This document shows positions 53,390 to 61,931 of a stretch of DNA of 64,000 bases, piece by piece. Both the position numbers and the translations under genes were made by a program. The stretch comes from Polaromonas eurypsychrophila (lineage in GTDB: Bacteria; Pseudomonadota; Gammaproteobacteria; Burkholderiales; Burkholderiaceae_C). A model generated the notes under the pieces. It saw nothing but the letters and a program-made list of their open reading frames with translations, was not told the origin of the DNA and ran no database searches. Numbering within the stretch: the first letter of the stretch is position 1; every line of letters starts with the position of its first letter. Location of the stretch: positions 124,001 through 188,000 of the forward strand of contig NZ_BMIG01000007.1 of the NCBI RefSeq assembly GCF_014641715.1, in the 5' to 3' direction.

Positions 53390-53502
53390 AGATCCAATCG
53401 TGGTGCTGGCAAATAAACTGGCTAGTGCCTCAAACAAAGACGGCGCTCAAGTGAACGCCGTCTTTTTCAGGCCTTTGCGACCAAGGCCTCAACTTTCCGG
53501 GA

Positions 53503-54774
53503 TCAGACTGCTTTCGCCGTGTGCATGGCTGCGATCTGGTCCTTGCTGTAGCCGAGCTCAGTCAGAACTTCATCGGTATGTTCTCCCAGCAGGGGCGATG
53601 CCGTTACTTCGGGCTTGGTGTCAGAGAACTTGATCGGGCTGCCCACGGTGAAATAGCTACCGCGCACTTTGTGCGGTACTTCAACGATGGAGCCACTGGC
53701 GCGCAAGGATTTGTCATGCAACAACTCCTTCATCGACAACACGGGCGCGCAAGGAATATCAAACTTGCGGAAGATGTCCACGGCTTCGAACTTGGTCTTG
53801 TCAGCAATGAATGCTTCAATCGTCGCGAAGATCTCCATGATGTGTGGTTGGCGTGCTTTGGCCGTGGTGTAGGCGGGGTCAGTCTTCCACTCGGGTTTGC
53901 CCAGTGCGTCGCAGATCGGCTCCCAGGCGTGACCCTGGACCGTGAAATAGATGTAAGCGTTGGGGTCGGTCTCCCAGCCCTTGCATTTCAAAATCCAGCC
54001 GGGTTGTCCGCCACCGCCGGCATTGGCGCCACGCGGCACCACGCCATCTTTGAAGGCTTCCATTTCATGCGGGTATTGCGGGTACTCTTCCAGGTAGCCT
54101 AGGTTGTCCAGACGCAACTGGTCACGCATCTTGACGCGGCACAGGTTGAGCACACTGTCCTGCATGGACACGGCGACTTTTTGGCCCTTGCCAGTCTGCT
54201 GGCGGCCGATATAGGCCGTCAAAATACCGATGGCCAGGTGCATGCCGGTATTGCTATCGCCCAAAGCGGCAGACGAAATGGTGGGACCTGAGTTCTCGCC
54301 CTTCCAATAGCCGGTGGTGGATGCTGCGCCACCCGCGCACTGGGCCACGTTTTCGTAAACCTTCAGGTCTTCGTAGTGGTGACCATCAGAGAAGCCCTTG
54401 ACGGATGCCAGAATCATTTTTGGGTTGAGAGACTGAATGTGTTCCCAAGTGAATCCCATACGATCCAGCGCACCGGGACCAAAATTCTCGACCATCACGT
54501 CGGATTCCTTGATGAGCCTCTCCAGCACTTCCTTGCCTTCGGGCTTTTTTGTGTCCAGCGTCAGACCGCGCTTGTTGCTGTTGAGCATGGTGAAGTACAG
54601 CGCGTCAGCGCCTTCGATGTCGCGCAACTGGCTTCGGGTGACGTCGCCAGAGCCAGGACGCTCGACCTTGATCACGTCAGCGCCGAACCAGGCCAGCATC
54701 TGAGTGCAGGCGGGACCGGCCTGAACGTGGGTGAAGTCGATGATCTTGATGCCTGCGAGTGGTTTGTTGCTCAT
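53503..54774 (-). CDS. frc: Formyl-CoA:oxalate CoA-transferase
   Basis: A 423-residue class III CoA-transferase, the size of Oxalobacter Frc (428). Catalytic Asp173 lies in [11 protein letters not shown], and the Gly loop [19 protein letters not shown] closes over the active site. The overall reading is very near E. coli YfdW ([20 protein letters not shown], then [12 protein letters not shown]-type stretch). It moves CoA from formyl-CoA to oxalate, giving oxalyl-CoA plus formate. Placed 28 bp after oxc, its partner; RBS GGAGAA precedes the ATG. Confidence 0.97.
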   Translation of the reverse strand: MSNKPLAGIKIIDFTHVQAGPACTQMLAWFGADVIKVERPGSGDVTRSQLRDIEGADALYFTMLNSNKRGLTLDTKKPEGKEVLERLIKESDVMVENFGPGALDRMGFTWEHIQSLNPKMILASVKGFSDGHHYEDLKVYENVAQCAGGAASTTGYWKGENSGPTISSAALGDSNTGMHLAIGILTAYIGRQQTGKGQKVAVSMQDSVLNLCRVKMRDQLRLDNLGYLEEYPQYPHEMEAFKDGVVPRGANAGGGGQPGWILKCKGWETDPNAYIYFTVQGHAWEPICDALGKPEWKTDPAYTTAKARQPHIMEIFATIEAFIADKTKFEAVDIFRKFDIPCAPVLSMKELLHDKSLRASGSIVEVPHKVRGSYFTVGSPIKFSDTKPEVTASPLLGEHTDEVLTELGYSKDQIAAMHTAKAV

Positions 54775-54802
54775 TTGTTTTCTCCTTAAATAGTGGACTT
54801 GA

Positions 54803-56518
54803 TTACTTTTTCTTCGCGCTTTGCGGATTCAGGCTGGTGATGCGGCCGCTTTCGGTGCCGGCCGTCTCGTCGATGATGGCATTGATCAGGGTCGGTTTGC
54901 CGGATGCCACAGCCTCATCCAGCGCCTTGGCCAGTTCGGCCGGGGTGTTGGCCAGCACGCCGACGCCGCCAAAAGCCTGCATCATCATCTCGTAACGTGC
55001 ATTCTTGACGAAAACAGTGGGCGCCACATCGCCGCCCAGCGGATTCACGTCGGTGCCCTTGTAAATGCCATTGTTGTTGAAGACGATCACGCAGATTGGC
55101 AGGTTGTAGCGACAGATGGTTTCGACTTCCATGCCGCTGAAGCCGAAGGCGCTGTCACCCTCGATGGCAATCACAGGTTTGCCGGTGACCACGGCTGCGG
55201 CGACCGCAAAACCCATGCCGATGCCCATGATGCCCCAGGTGCCGACGTCCAGGCGCTTGCGCGGCTCGTACATGTCGACGATGCTGCGCGCGAAATCCAG
55301 GGTATTGGCGCCTTCGTTGACAACGATGGCGTCCGGACGCGCCTTGACCGCGTTGCGGATCACGTTCAACGCGCTGTGAAAGTTCATTTTCTCAGGGTTC
55401 AATGCCAGGGTGGCAGCCATCTTGGACAGGTTTTTGTCCTTGCGCTCCTTGATGCCGTCGGTCCATTCTGCCGGCGGTTTGGCCCAGCTTGAGCCAAGAC
55501 CGGCCAGAAGTGCCGATACGCAGGAGCCGATGTCGCCCACCAGCGGCGCGGCGATGGGCACGTTGCTGTCCATCTCGGTTGGCGAGATGTCGATCTGAAT
55601 GAACTGCCGGGTGTCGGCATTGGCTCCGCCCCAGGTCTTGCCCTTGCCGTGCGACAGCAGCCAGTTGAGACGCGCGCCGACCAGCATCACCACATCGGCT
55701 TCGGCCAGCACATGCGAGCGCGTGGCGGAGGCCGACTGCTCATGGGTGTCGGGCAACAAACCCTTGGCCATAGACATCGGCAGATAGGGGATGCCGGTTT
55801 TTTCGATCAGGGCGCGGATGTCGGCGTCGGCCTGCGCATAGGCTGCCCCCTTGCCAAGCACGATCAGGGGGCGTTTTGCGCCTTTGAGCAGGTCGAGGGC
55901 GCGTTTGACGGAGTCAGGCGCGGGGAGCTGGCGCGGCGCCGGGTCCACCACCTTGACCAGCGAGCGTTTGCCGGCTGCGGCGTCCATGGTCTGCGCGAAC
56001 AGTTTGGCCGGCAAATCCAGGTAGACACCGCCGGGGCGGCCCGACAGCGCCGAGCGAATCGCGCGTGCAATTCCGATGCCGATGTCCTGGGCATGCAGCA
56101 CGCGGAAAGCCGCCTTGCACAGCGGCTTGGCAATCGCTAATTGGTCCATCTCTTCATAGTCGCCCTGCTGCAGGTCGACGATTTCGCGTTCGCTCGAGCC
56201 GCTGATCAGGATCATCGGGAAGCAGTTGGTGGTGGCGTTGGTCAGTGCCGTCAGGCCGTTGAGGAAGCCCGGAGCCGACACCGTCAGGCAGATGCCGGGC
56301 TTTTGCGTCAGGAATCCGGCGGCGGCGGCGGCGTTGCCGGCATGCTGTTCGTGGCGGAACGAGATCATGCGGATGCCCTCGGCCTGTGCTTTGCGCGTCA
56401 GGTCGGTGATGGGGATGCCGGGCAGGGCGAAAATTGTGTCGATGCCGTTGAGTTTCAGGGCGTCGATGACAAGGTGAAACCCGTCCGTCTGTTCTGTTGA
56501 TTGAGTGTCGTTTGTCAT
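54803..56518 (-). CDS. oxc: Oxalyl-CoA decarboxylase
   Basis: A 571-residue ThDP enzyme (Oxalobacter Oxc is 568). The N-domain has [19 protein letters not shown], and the catalytic Glu lies in the [16 protein letters not shown] stretch. The C-domain has [20 protein letters not shown] then [15 protein letters not shown] and [12 protein letters not shown], the Mg/ThDP site. Converts oxalyl-CoA to formyl-CoA and CO2 in the cytosol. First gene of the minus-strand operon; a Crp/Fnr-type box at 56703 lies at -41.5 of its predicted start site. Confidence 0.97.
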   Translation of the reverse strand: MTNDTQSTEQTDGFHLVIDALKLNGIDTIFALPGIPITDLTRKAQAEGIRMISFRHEQHAGNAAAAAGFLTQKPGICLTVSAPGFLNGLTALTNATTNCFPMILISGSSEREIVDLQQGDYEEMDQLAIAKPLCKAAFRVLHAQDIGIGIARAIRSALSGRPGGVYLDLPAKLFAQTMDAAAGKRSLVKVVDPAPRQLPAPDSVKRALDLLKGAKRPLIVLGKGAAYAQADADIRALIEKTGIPYLPMSMAKGLLPDTHEQSASATRSHVLAEADVVMLVGARLNWLLSHGKGKTWGGANADTRQFIQIDISPTEMDSNVPIAAPLVGDIGSCVSALLAGLGSSWAKPPAEWTDGIKERKDKNLSKMAATLALNPEKMNFHSALNVIRNAVKARPDAIVVNEGANTLDFARSIVDMYEPRKRLDVGTWGIMGIGMGFAVAAAVVTGKPVIAIEGDSAFGFSGMEVETICRYNLPICVIVFNNNGIYKGTDVNPLGGDVAPTVFVKNARYEMMMQAFGGVGVLANTPAELAKALDEAVASGKPTLINAIIDETAGTESGRITSLNPQSAKKK

Positions 56519-56674
56519 GATGAATGTCTCTTCGTTTGACTTCGATAAGGATGAAGCAAGGTGGCTGGCAGCATCAGGTGTGCCAAAAGACCCACTGGCT
56601 GAAGTCAGGGTTTTCCATTGTGGATCAGCCTCCCTGGTTCTTGTGCCCGCACGGGTCTTTTACACCGTCGGGGT

Positions 56675-56680
56675 ATCATA
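56675..56680 (-). promoter_or_regulatory. -10 element of the oxc promoter
   Basis: On the minus strand the hexamer is TATGAT (5/6 to TATAAT). Counting from it puts +1 near 56668, and the FNR-like box centre (56709.5) falls at -41.5, the class II activation position. Confidence 0.6.
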
Positions 56681-56702
56681 GGAATCGATTCGGTTTTCTC
56701 TA

Positions 56703-56716
56703 TTGACCACGGTCAA
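56703..56716. promoter_or_regulatory. FNR-like box in the oxc / crp-type intergenic region
   Basis: TTGAC-CACG-GTCAA is a perfect palindrome of the FNR type (consensus TTGAT-N4-ATCAA). It lies 185 bp before oxc and 63 bp before the divergent Crp/Fnr gene. The regulator's recognition helix has the AETLSR pattern, with Glu, Ser and Arg in the positions FNR uses to read TTGA half-sites. Confidence 0.75.
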
Positions 56717-56779
56717 TTTTCGTTGCATTCGGCGCTCCCGAATACAGACGAAACCTGAATCGACTCAACCTAAGTCGTC

Positions 56780-57388
56780 ATGCTGTCTGTACAAAACCAT
56801 CCCGATAGAAACGTCATTCGCGTCCAGCTTGGGCAAAACCTGGTTCTCAAGGGAATGACAGCGGAGCAGAGCGCTGAACTGGAGTCTCATCTGGTGATCG
56901 TCGACAGCCAGAAAGGCGACACGCTGTTACACCAGGGTGCGCACGAAATGGAACAATATTTCATCCTGGAAGGCATTTTGAAGCGGGTTGTGACCAACCA
57001 GGAAGCCAAGGAGATGATTCTGCGTTTTGCCGACGAGCGCGATATGGAAACCAGCTACGCGGCATGGCGTCTGGGAACCCCCACGCCTTACAGCACCGTC
57101 TGCGTGACAAAAGGTCGGGTGGCCAAGCTGCCGCTGACGGACTGGGTGGCCTTCCTGGAGCGCCACTACGAAATCAAGCAGTCTTTTGAGTATTACGTCA
57201 TGCGGCTCATGAGCGAAATCATGGCCCATACCATCACACTGCACTTGCTGGATGCGCCTGGCCGTGTCAAGCGCTTTCTGCGCAAGCACCCGGAGCTGTT
57301 TGACCGCATTCCGAAGAAAGAGCTGGCATCCTATATGAACCTCTCGGCAGAAACCCTGAGCCGTCTCAAGCAGCGCGGGAAAATCTGA
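56780..57388 (+). CDS. Crp/Fnr-family regulator of the oxalate locus
   Basis: A 202-residue Crp/Fnr-type activator, a little short for the family. The N-terminal cNMP-like domain (GDTLLHQGAHEMEQYFILEG) has no N-terminal cysteine cluster, so it is not an [Fe-S] O2 sensor. The C-terminal HTH reads KKELASYMNLSAETLSRLKQ, with the Glu-xx-Ser-Arg pattern of FNR. Placed divergent from oxc and upstream of two FNR-like boxes (56703 and 60801), so it probably controls both the oxalate operon and the transporter. The effector is unknown; an oxalate- or CoA-ester-linked signal is possible (inference). Convergent with tctA, with a shared terminator between. Confidence 0.9.
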   Translation: MLSVQNHPDRNVIRVQLGQNLVLKGMTAEQSAELESHLVIVDSQKGDTLLHQGAHEMEQYFILEGILKRVVTNQEAKEMILRFADERDMETSYAAWRLGTPTPYSTVCVTKGRVAKLPLTDWVAFLERHYEIKQSFEYYVMRLMSEIMAHTITLHLLDAPGRVKRFLRKHPELFDRIPKKELASYMNLSAETLSRLKQRGKI

Positions 57389-57409
57389 CAGGGCAATCGC
57401 AGCAGGAAT

Positions 57410-57442
57410 AAAAAAAGCCGGGTGATGTACCCGGCTTTTTTT
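57410..57442. terminator. Bidirectional terminator between the Crp/Fnr gene and tctA
   Basis: AAGCCGGGT and ACCCGGCTT form a 9-bp stem with a 4-nt loop, flanked by an A-run on the left and a T-run on the right, so it can end transcription from both sides. Confidence 0.95.
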
Positions 57443-57460
57443 GTTGACTTGGTCAGACGG

Positions 57461-58990
57461 TCAGTCTACCGGCTGTTCCGCTGCAAATTCGTCCTTTTTG
57501 GGTGGACGGACCTTGGCGATCAAGCGGGAGATCAGGGGCCACAGCAGCAAAATCAGGGCCAGCAGGGTGATGCCGCCGACCAGCGGGTTGGACCACATGA
57601 TGGACATTTCGCCCTGTGATACCAGCATCGCCTGACGGAAGGAGTCTTCTGCCTTGTCTCCGAGCACCAGCGCCAGCACCAGCGGTGCAAGCGGGTAGTC
57701 CAGCTTCTTGAAGAGGTAGCCAATCACGCCGAACAGCATCATGAACCAGATGTCCAGCATGGCGTTGTGGACGGTGTAGGCGCCGATCGCGCAGATCACC
57801 ACAATCACTGGTGCAATGATGGAAAACGGAATCCGCAGGATGGATGCAAACAGCGGCACGGTGGTCAGCACAACGATCAGACCCACCAGGTTACCCAGGT
57901 ACATGCTGGCAATCAGGCCCCAGACGAAGTCCTTTTGCTCGACAAACAGCAGCGGTCCGGGCTGGAGGCCCCAGATCAGCAGCCCACCGAGCAGAACGGC
58001 TGCGGTCGGCGAGCCGGGAATGCCGAGTGCCAACATGGGCAGCAGGGCGCTGGTACCGGCAGCATGCGCTGCGGTTTCTGGCGCAATCACGCCCTCGATC
58101 TCGCCGGTGCCGAACTTGGAACCGTTCTTGGACATTTTCTTGGCCAGGCCGTAACTCATGAACGAGGCTGGAGTGGCGCCGCCGGGGGTGATGCCCATCC
58201 AGATACCGATCAGCGAGCTGCGAACCGTTGTCATCCAGTATTTCGGCAGCTTCTTCCATGTCTCAAGCACAACCTTGGGATCGATCTTGGCGCTTTTTCC
58301 GGAGAAAGCCAAGCCTTCTTCCATTGAGAGCAGAATTTCACCGATGCCGAACAGGCCGATCACGGCGATCAGGAAATCGAAGCCGCGCATCAGGTCAGGG
58401 ATACCGAAGGTCAGGCGCAATTGGCCGGTCACTGTGTCCATGCCGACAGAAGCCAGCGCAAAACCGATAGTCATGGACGCCAGGATCTTGAACGGAGAGC
58501 CTTTGCCCATGCCCACGAAGCTACAGAAGGTCAGCAGGTAAACAGCAAAGAACTCCGGCGGCCCGAACTTCAGCGCAAACTTGGCAACCAGGGGAGCCAG
58601 GAAAGTGATCATCACCACGGCAACAAACGCACCGATGAAAGACGATGTGAACGCTGCGGTCAACGCGGCGCCAGCCTTCCCCTGTTGGGCCATCGGGTAA
58701 CCGTCGAAGGTGGTTGCAACTGACCAGGGCTCACCCGGTATGTTGAACAGAATCGACGTGATGGCGCCGCCAAACAGGGCGCCCCAGTAGATACATGACA
58801 GCATGATGATCGCCGAGGTCGGCGACATCGTGAAGGTCAGGGGCAGCAGGATGGCCACACCGTTGGCGCCGCCCAAGCCGGGCAGCACACCGATCAGCAC
58901 GCCAAGGATGATGCCCACGAACATCAGGAGGATGTTCATCGGCGTCAGGATGACGCTGAATCCGTGAAAAAGCGAGTTTAGTTCTTCCAT
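57461..58990 (-). CDS. tctA: TctA-type large membrane permease subunit
   Basis: A 509-residue membrane protein with about 11-12 helices, the usual size of TctA. It opens with FVGIILGVLIGVLPGLGGAN, carrying the GxxPGLGG motif, and the C-half has a matching LIGIWMGITPGGATPASFMS repeat; these two loops are thought to form the substrate site. It moves the ligand delivered by TctC using a sodium or proton gradient. Last gene of tctC-tctB-tctA; 51 bp after tctB. Confidence 0.96.
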   Translation of the reverse strand: MEELNSLFHGFSVILTPMNILLMFVGIILGVLIGVLPGLGGANGVAILLPLTFTMSPTSAIIMLSCIYWGALFGGAITSILFNIPGEPWSVATTFDGYPMAQQGKAGAALTAAFTSSFIGAFVAVVMITFLAPLVAKFALKFGPPEFFAVYLLTFCSFVGMGKGSPFKILASMTIGFALASVGMDTVTGQLRLTFGIPDLMRGFDFLIAVIGLFGIGEILLSMEEGLAFSGKSAKIDPKVVLETWKKLPKYWMTTVRSSLIGIWMGITPGGATPASFMSYGLAKKMSKNGSKFGTGEIEGVIAPETAAHAAGTSALLPMLALGIPGSPTAAVLLGGLLIWGLQPGPLLFVEQKDFVWGLIASMYLGNLVGLIVVLTTVPLFASILRIPFSIIAPVIVVICAIGAYTVHNAMLDIWFMMLFGVIGYLFKKLDYPLAPLVLALVLGDKAEDSFRQAMLVSQGEMSIMWSNPLVGGITLLALILLLWPLISRLIAKVRPPKKDEFAAEQPVD

Positions 58991-59041
58991 TTCGATATCC
59001 GGTCAGTAAAGGGTCAGTAGGCTCGTACGGGTAAGGAGGAC

Positions 59042-59569
59042 TTAGTAGCCGAGGAAACTCAGCGGGTCGAACTGGCCCTTGAACAAGGGAACCTTGAACC
59101 AGACCTCAAACATGAAGAAAAACAGGACCACCACGATCAGGGCGGTGATCACGCTTTTGATCGGGGAAAATTTGCCCAGGATGATCATGAACAGCGCAAT
59201 GTAGACAGCCGAAGCCATGTAAATGCCTACAAACTGGATGGCCAGCACGTAAACCAGCGCCGGCAGCAGGACCGACAGCACGCGCTTGAGCTGTTCGCCA
59301 TCTACGAAGACGTCGGTATTCCGATTTTTTCCGAGGAGTGCCTGATAGAGGGTGCCGACGCCGGAAATGCACAGGATGATGCCGATGTAGAAAGGAAAGT
59401 AGCCAGCGCCGGGGCCGTCGCTGGTCCAGCCTGACCCGAGGGCCCAACTGCCCTGGAGGACCACGGCCCCCATGATGACAATGCAGGTGGCGACGATCGC
59501 TTCAACAATATAGGTCGCGACGCCGGTGCGAGACTCCGCGCCGGTTTCTTGGTTTGGCTCCATGAGCAA
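59042..59569 (-). CDS. tctB: TctB-type small membrane subunit
   Basis: A 175-residue membrane protein with four predicted helices, the TctB pattern: YIVEAIVATCIVIMGAVVLQ, then GSGWTSDGPGAGYFPFYIGI (GPGAGYFPF is the family motif), then helices near LSVLLPALVYVLAIQFVGIY and VITALIVVVLFFFMF. It is needed to build the transporter with TctA. Sits between tctC and tctA, with a possible attenuator upstream. Confidence 0.94.
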   Translation of the reverse strand: MLMEPNQETGAESRTGVATYIVEAIVATCIVIMGAVVLQGSWALGSGWTSDGPGAGYFPFYIGIILCISGVGTLYQALLGKNRNTDVFVDGEQLKRVLSVLLPALVYVLAIQFVGIYMASAVYIALFMIILGKFSPIKSVITALIVVVLFFFMFEVWFKVPLFKGQFDPLSFLGY

Positions 59570-59645
59570 CTCCGTTGGATTTGAGCGCCCTGGACCAGGG
59601 CGAACTTGATTGAATGTCGGGCTGGCGTGCGCCGGCCCGCGGGAG

Positions 59646-59663
59646 AAAACCCCGCGAACGGGG
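59646..59663 (-). terminator. Hairpin plus T-run between tctC and tctB
   Basis: On the minus strand CCCCG-TTCG-CGGGG is a stable tetraloop hairpin followed by TTTT, 12 bp after the tctC stop. A partial terminator here would make receptor transcript more abundant than the membrane genes. Confidence 0.65.
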
Positions 59664-59674
59664 GCCTTCTTTTC

Positions 59675-60691
59675 TTACTTCGCGATGAAACCGGCTTCCT
59701 TCATCAGCTCGCGGTGGCGCTGTTCTGCGGAACCCAGCCATTTGGCGTATTCATCGCCAGACATGGTGGTCTGGTTGAATGCGCCTTTTTCCATGTAGTC
59801 TTTCCACTCCGGTGTGTCGCGGATTTTCTTGAGCAGCGTGACATAGAACTCAAGCTGATCCTTGGACACGCCGGGCGCCATAAAAATACCGCGCAGCATG
59901 GTGTAGTCGGTGGGGACGCCGGCTTCCTTGCAGGTCGGAATGTCTGCCCACGACATGGTGTCGGTGACTTTGGTCTTGTAAGACATGCGTTTGTCATCAA
60001 AGACACACAGGGCTCTGAGCTGGTTGGCACGCCATTGGGCAACCGCCTCGATCGGGTTGTTCACCGAGGAGTCGACATGTTTGCCGACCAGCTGAACGGC
60101 CACTTCACCGCCGCCCTTGAACGGGATGTAGATGAACTTGGTGCCGGTGGCTTGTTCGATGCCAACGGTGATGATCTGGTCTTCCTGCTTGGAGCCGGTG
60201 CCGCCCATCTTGACCTTGCTCGGGCCCGCTGCCTTCACTGCGGCCAGGTACTCCTTGGCATTTTTGGCTGGATTTTCCGCGTTGACCCACAACACAAACT
60301 GGTCGAGCGCCATCATGGACACGGGTGTCATGTCGCGCCAGTTGAAGGGGACGCCGGTTGCGAGCGGTGTGGTGAACAGGTTGGACAGCGTGATGATGAT
60401 TTTGTGTGGATTGCCGGTCGCGCCTTTCACTTCGAGAAAACCTTCAGCGCCCGCACCGCCGGACTTGTTGACGACGATCAGCGGCTCTTTCATCAGCTTG
60501 TGTTTGATGACGATTCCCTGCATCAGTCGCGCCATCTGGTCGGCGCCGCCGCCAGTGCCCGCCGGTACAACGAACTCAACCGGCTTGGTCGGCTCCCAGG
60601 CGGCATGAGCGGGGGCTGATCCGACAGCCATCACCGCGATGGCCGCAGCCGTGGCGAGGCTGCTTTTGACGATGGAAAGTTTGATTTTCAT
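59675..60691 (-). CDS. tctC: TctC-type periplasmic receptor, candidate oxalate binder
   Basis: A 338-residue exported receptor from the ATG complementary to 60691; the signal MKIKLSIVKSSLATAAAIAV is cleaved near AHA. WEPTKPVEFVVPAGTGGGAD, NKSGGAGAEGFLEVKG and FIYIPFKGGGEVAVQLVGKH show the Bug/TctC fold. First gene of tctC-tctB-tctA, the full transporter. An FNR-like box identical in pattern to that before oxc lies 110 bp upstream. The placement with oxc/frc and the shared box suggest an oxalate (or related dicarboxylate) ligand, which the sequence alone cannot prove. Confidence 0.95.
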   Translation of the reverse strand: MKIKLSIVKSSLATAAAIAVMAVGSAPAHAAWEPTKPVEFVVPAGTGGGADQMARLMQGIVIKHKLMKEPLIVVNKSGGAGAEGFLEVKGATGNPHKIIITLSNLFTTPLATGVPFNWRDMTPVSMMALDQFVLWVNAENPAKNAKEYLAAVKAAGPSKVKMGGTGSKQEDQIITVGIEQATGTKFIYIPFKGGGEVAVQLVGKHVDSSVNNPIEAVAQWRANQLRALCVFDDKRMSYKTKVTDTMSWADIPTCKEAGVPTDYTMLRGIFMAPGVSKDQLEFYVTLLKKIRDTPEWKDYMEKGAFNQTTMSGDEYAKWLGSAEQRHRELMKEAGFIAK

Positions 60692-60800
60692 TGCGTTGTC
60701 TCCTGTGTTGGGTAACTCGGATTGAGGCTGGAACTTCTTGATGATTTCCTGGCCAGAACGTATCACACCGGTATGGTCTTACCAAGTAGTTAAAAAACTC

Positions 60801-60814
60801 TTGACGAGGGTCAA
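60801..60814. promoter_or_regulatory. FNR-like box upstream of tctC
   Basis: TTGAC-GAGG-GTCAA, a perfect palindrome matching the box before oxc (differs only in the spacer). It is 110 bp upstream of the tctC ATG; a -10 at the class II distance is not clear. The 310-bp gap between tctC and the next gene otherwise contains nothing I recognise. Confidence 0.7.
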
Positions 60815-61001
60815 GTTTGCTCAATTTTTGAGCCGCGCTAGGGTTTGTCCGGAGAGGTCCCTCGCTCCTCAGCCTTGCGCCTCCGAATAGCGTAACTCCC
60901 TAGGTGAAATTAGTACTCAAGCAGTAGGATGATTTTCAGTTCGGTTGGTCATCATGCACCGAATTGAGGGGACATATGAATTTTTACAAAGGCAATGAGC
61001 C

Positions 61002-61901
61002 ATGAAAACACCATCCTTGCTGTTGATTTTGTTCTCATCCTGTGCCGCCTCCGCCCATGCGCAGTCATGCGAAGGCGGTTTGTACCTCAATCCGCAAGTC
61101 ATTCGCGGTGAAGGCTCCTCCCAAACTGAAAGCGCGTTGAGAGAGCTGATTGATTTCGTCAAACCGACGGGTTTGTCCGTCTCCGCCGTCCTTAATATTA
61201 GGGAAACGCAGGATGTGCTGAATGCCGTCAAAAAGCCTGCGCCGCCTTGTTGGGTATATGGCAATCCTGTGGTGGGGCTGGCTTCGGGCTACCGCCCGGT
61301 GGCGATCAATGTGGACCCAATCCAGTCAGCCGTACTGATTCTGGCCGACATCGGCACCGTGAAGGACGGCAAGCCCGTGGATTTGAAGTCGTTGCCGCCC
61401 GAGCAGCAAGCCAAGGTGCTGGCCAAGCTCAAAACCACAAGCTGCTTTGGCATGAAAAGCGGCGTGACCACCTCGCTTGTGAAGGCCGAGAATTTCTGTG
61501 GAACTGTGGTGGAGGTCATGCCCCAGCAAGGCCTGGGACAGAGCTATCTGCCGACCAAGGCCGCTTTTCACTGGCAGGCAGATCGTTGGGCGGGACTGAT
61601 CACACGTCTTCAGTCGGCCCAGGCTGCCACCATGAAAAACCATCATGGAACGGATGACCGGATCCACATGGCTCAACTGGTGGTTGTGCCGGCGGCCAAT
61701 CCCAGCTGGGGGTATGGCCTCTATGTGCACCCCAATGCGCCGGCGGATGCCGTGAAAAAGGCGGCCGCGCAATTTGCATCGCTTAAAACCGCCAGCCCTT
61801 TGCTGCTCAAGGCACTGGACCTGGGCGCCAAGTATGAGTTTGAAACGCCTTCCGATGCGGCAGTTCAGGCGATGAAAAAATCGCTGGCCACCGGGTCCTG
61901 A
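61002..61901 (+). CDS. Secreted hypothetical protein, 299 aa
   Basis: A 299-residue exported protein with signal MKTPSLLLILFSSCAASAHA (cleavage near AHAQ). After it, CEGGLYLNPQVIRGEGSSQT and YRPVAINVDPIQSAVLILAD, then ASLKTASPLLLKALDLGAKY, suggest a two-lobed periplasmic binding fold like the PhnD/phosphonate family. I do not recognise the exact family. Four Cys (CEGG, PPCW, SCFG, NFCG) could form disulfides. Start ATG 61002 has GCAATGAGCC upstream, a weak site. Divergent from tctC. Confidence 0.75.
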   Translation: MKTPSLLLILFSSCAASAHAQSCEGGLYLNPQVIRGEGSSQTESALRELIDFVKPTGLSVSAVLNIRETQDVLNAVKKPAPPCWVYGNPVVGLASGYRPVAINVDPIQSAVLILADIGTVKDGKPVDLKSLPPEQQAKVLAKLKTTSCFGMKSGVTTSLVKAENFCGTVVEVMPQQGLGQSYLPTKAAFHWQADRWAGLITRLQSAQAATMKNHHGTDDRIHMAQLVVVPAANPSWGYGLYVHPNAPADAVKKAAAQFASLKTASPLLLKALDLGAKYEFETPSDAAVQAMKKSLATGS

Positions 61902-61931
61902 TGACGCAGTGGGTTGCTGGCAGCGTCCTGT

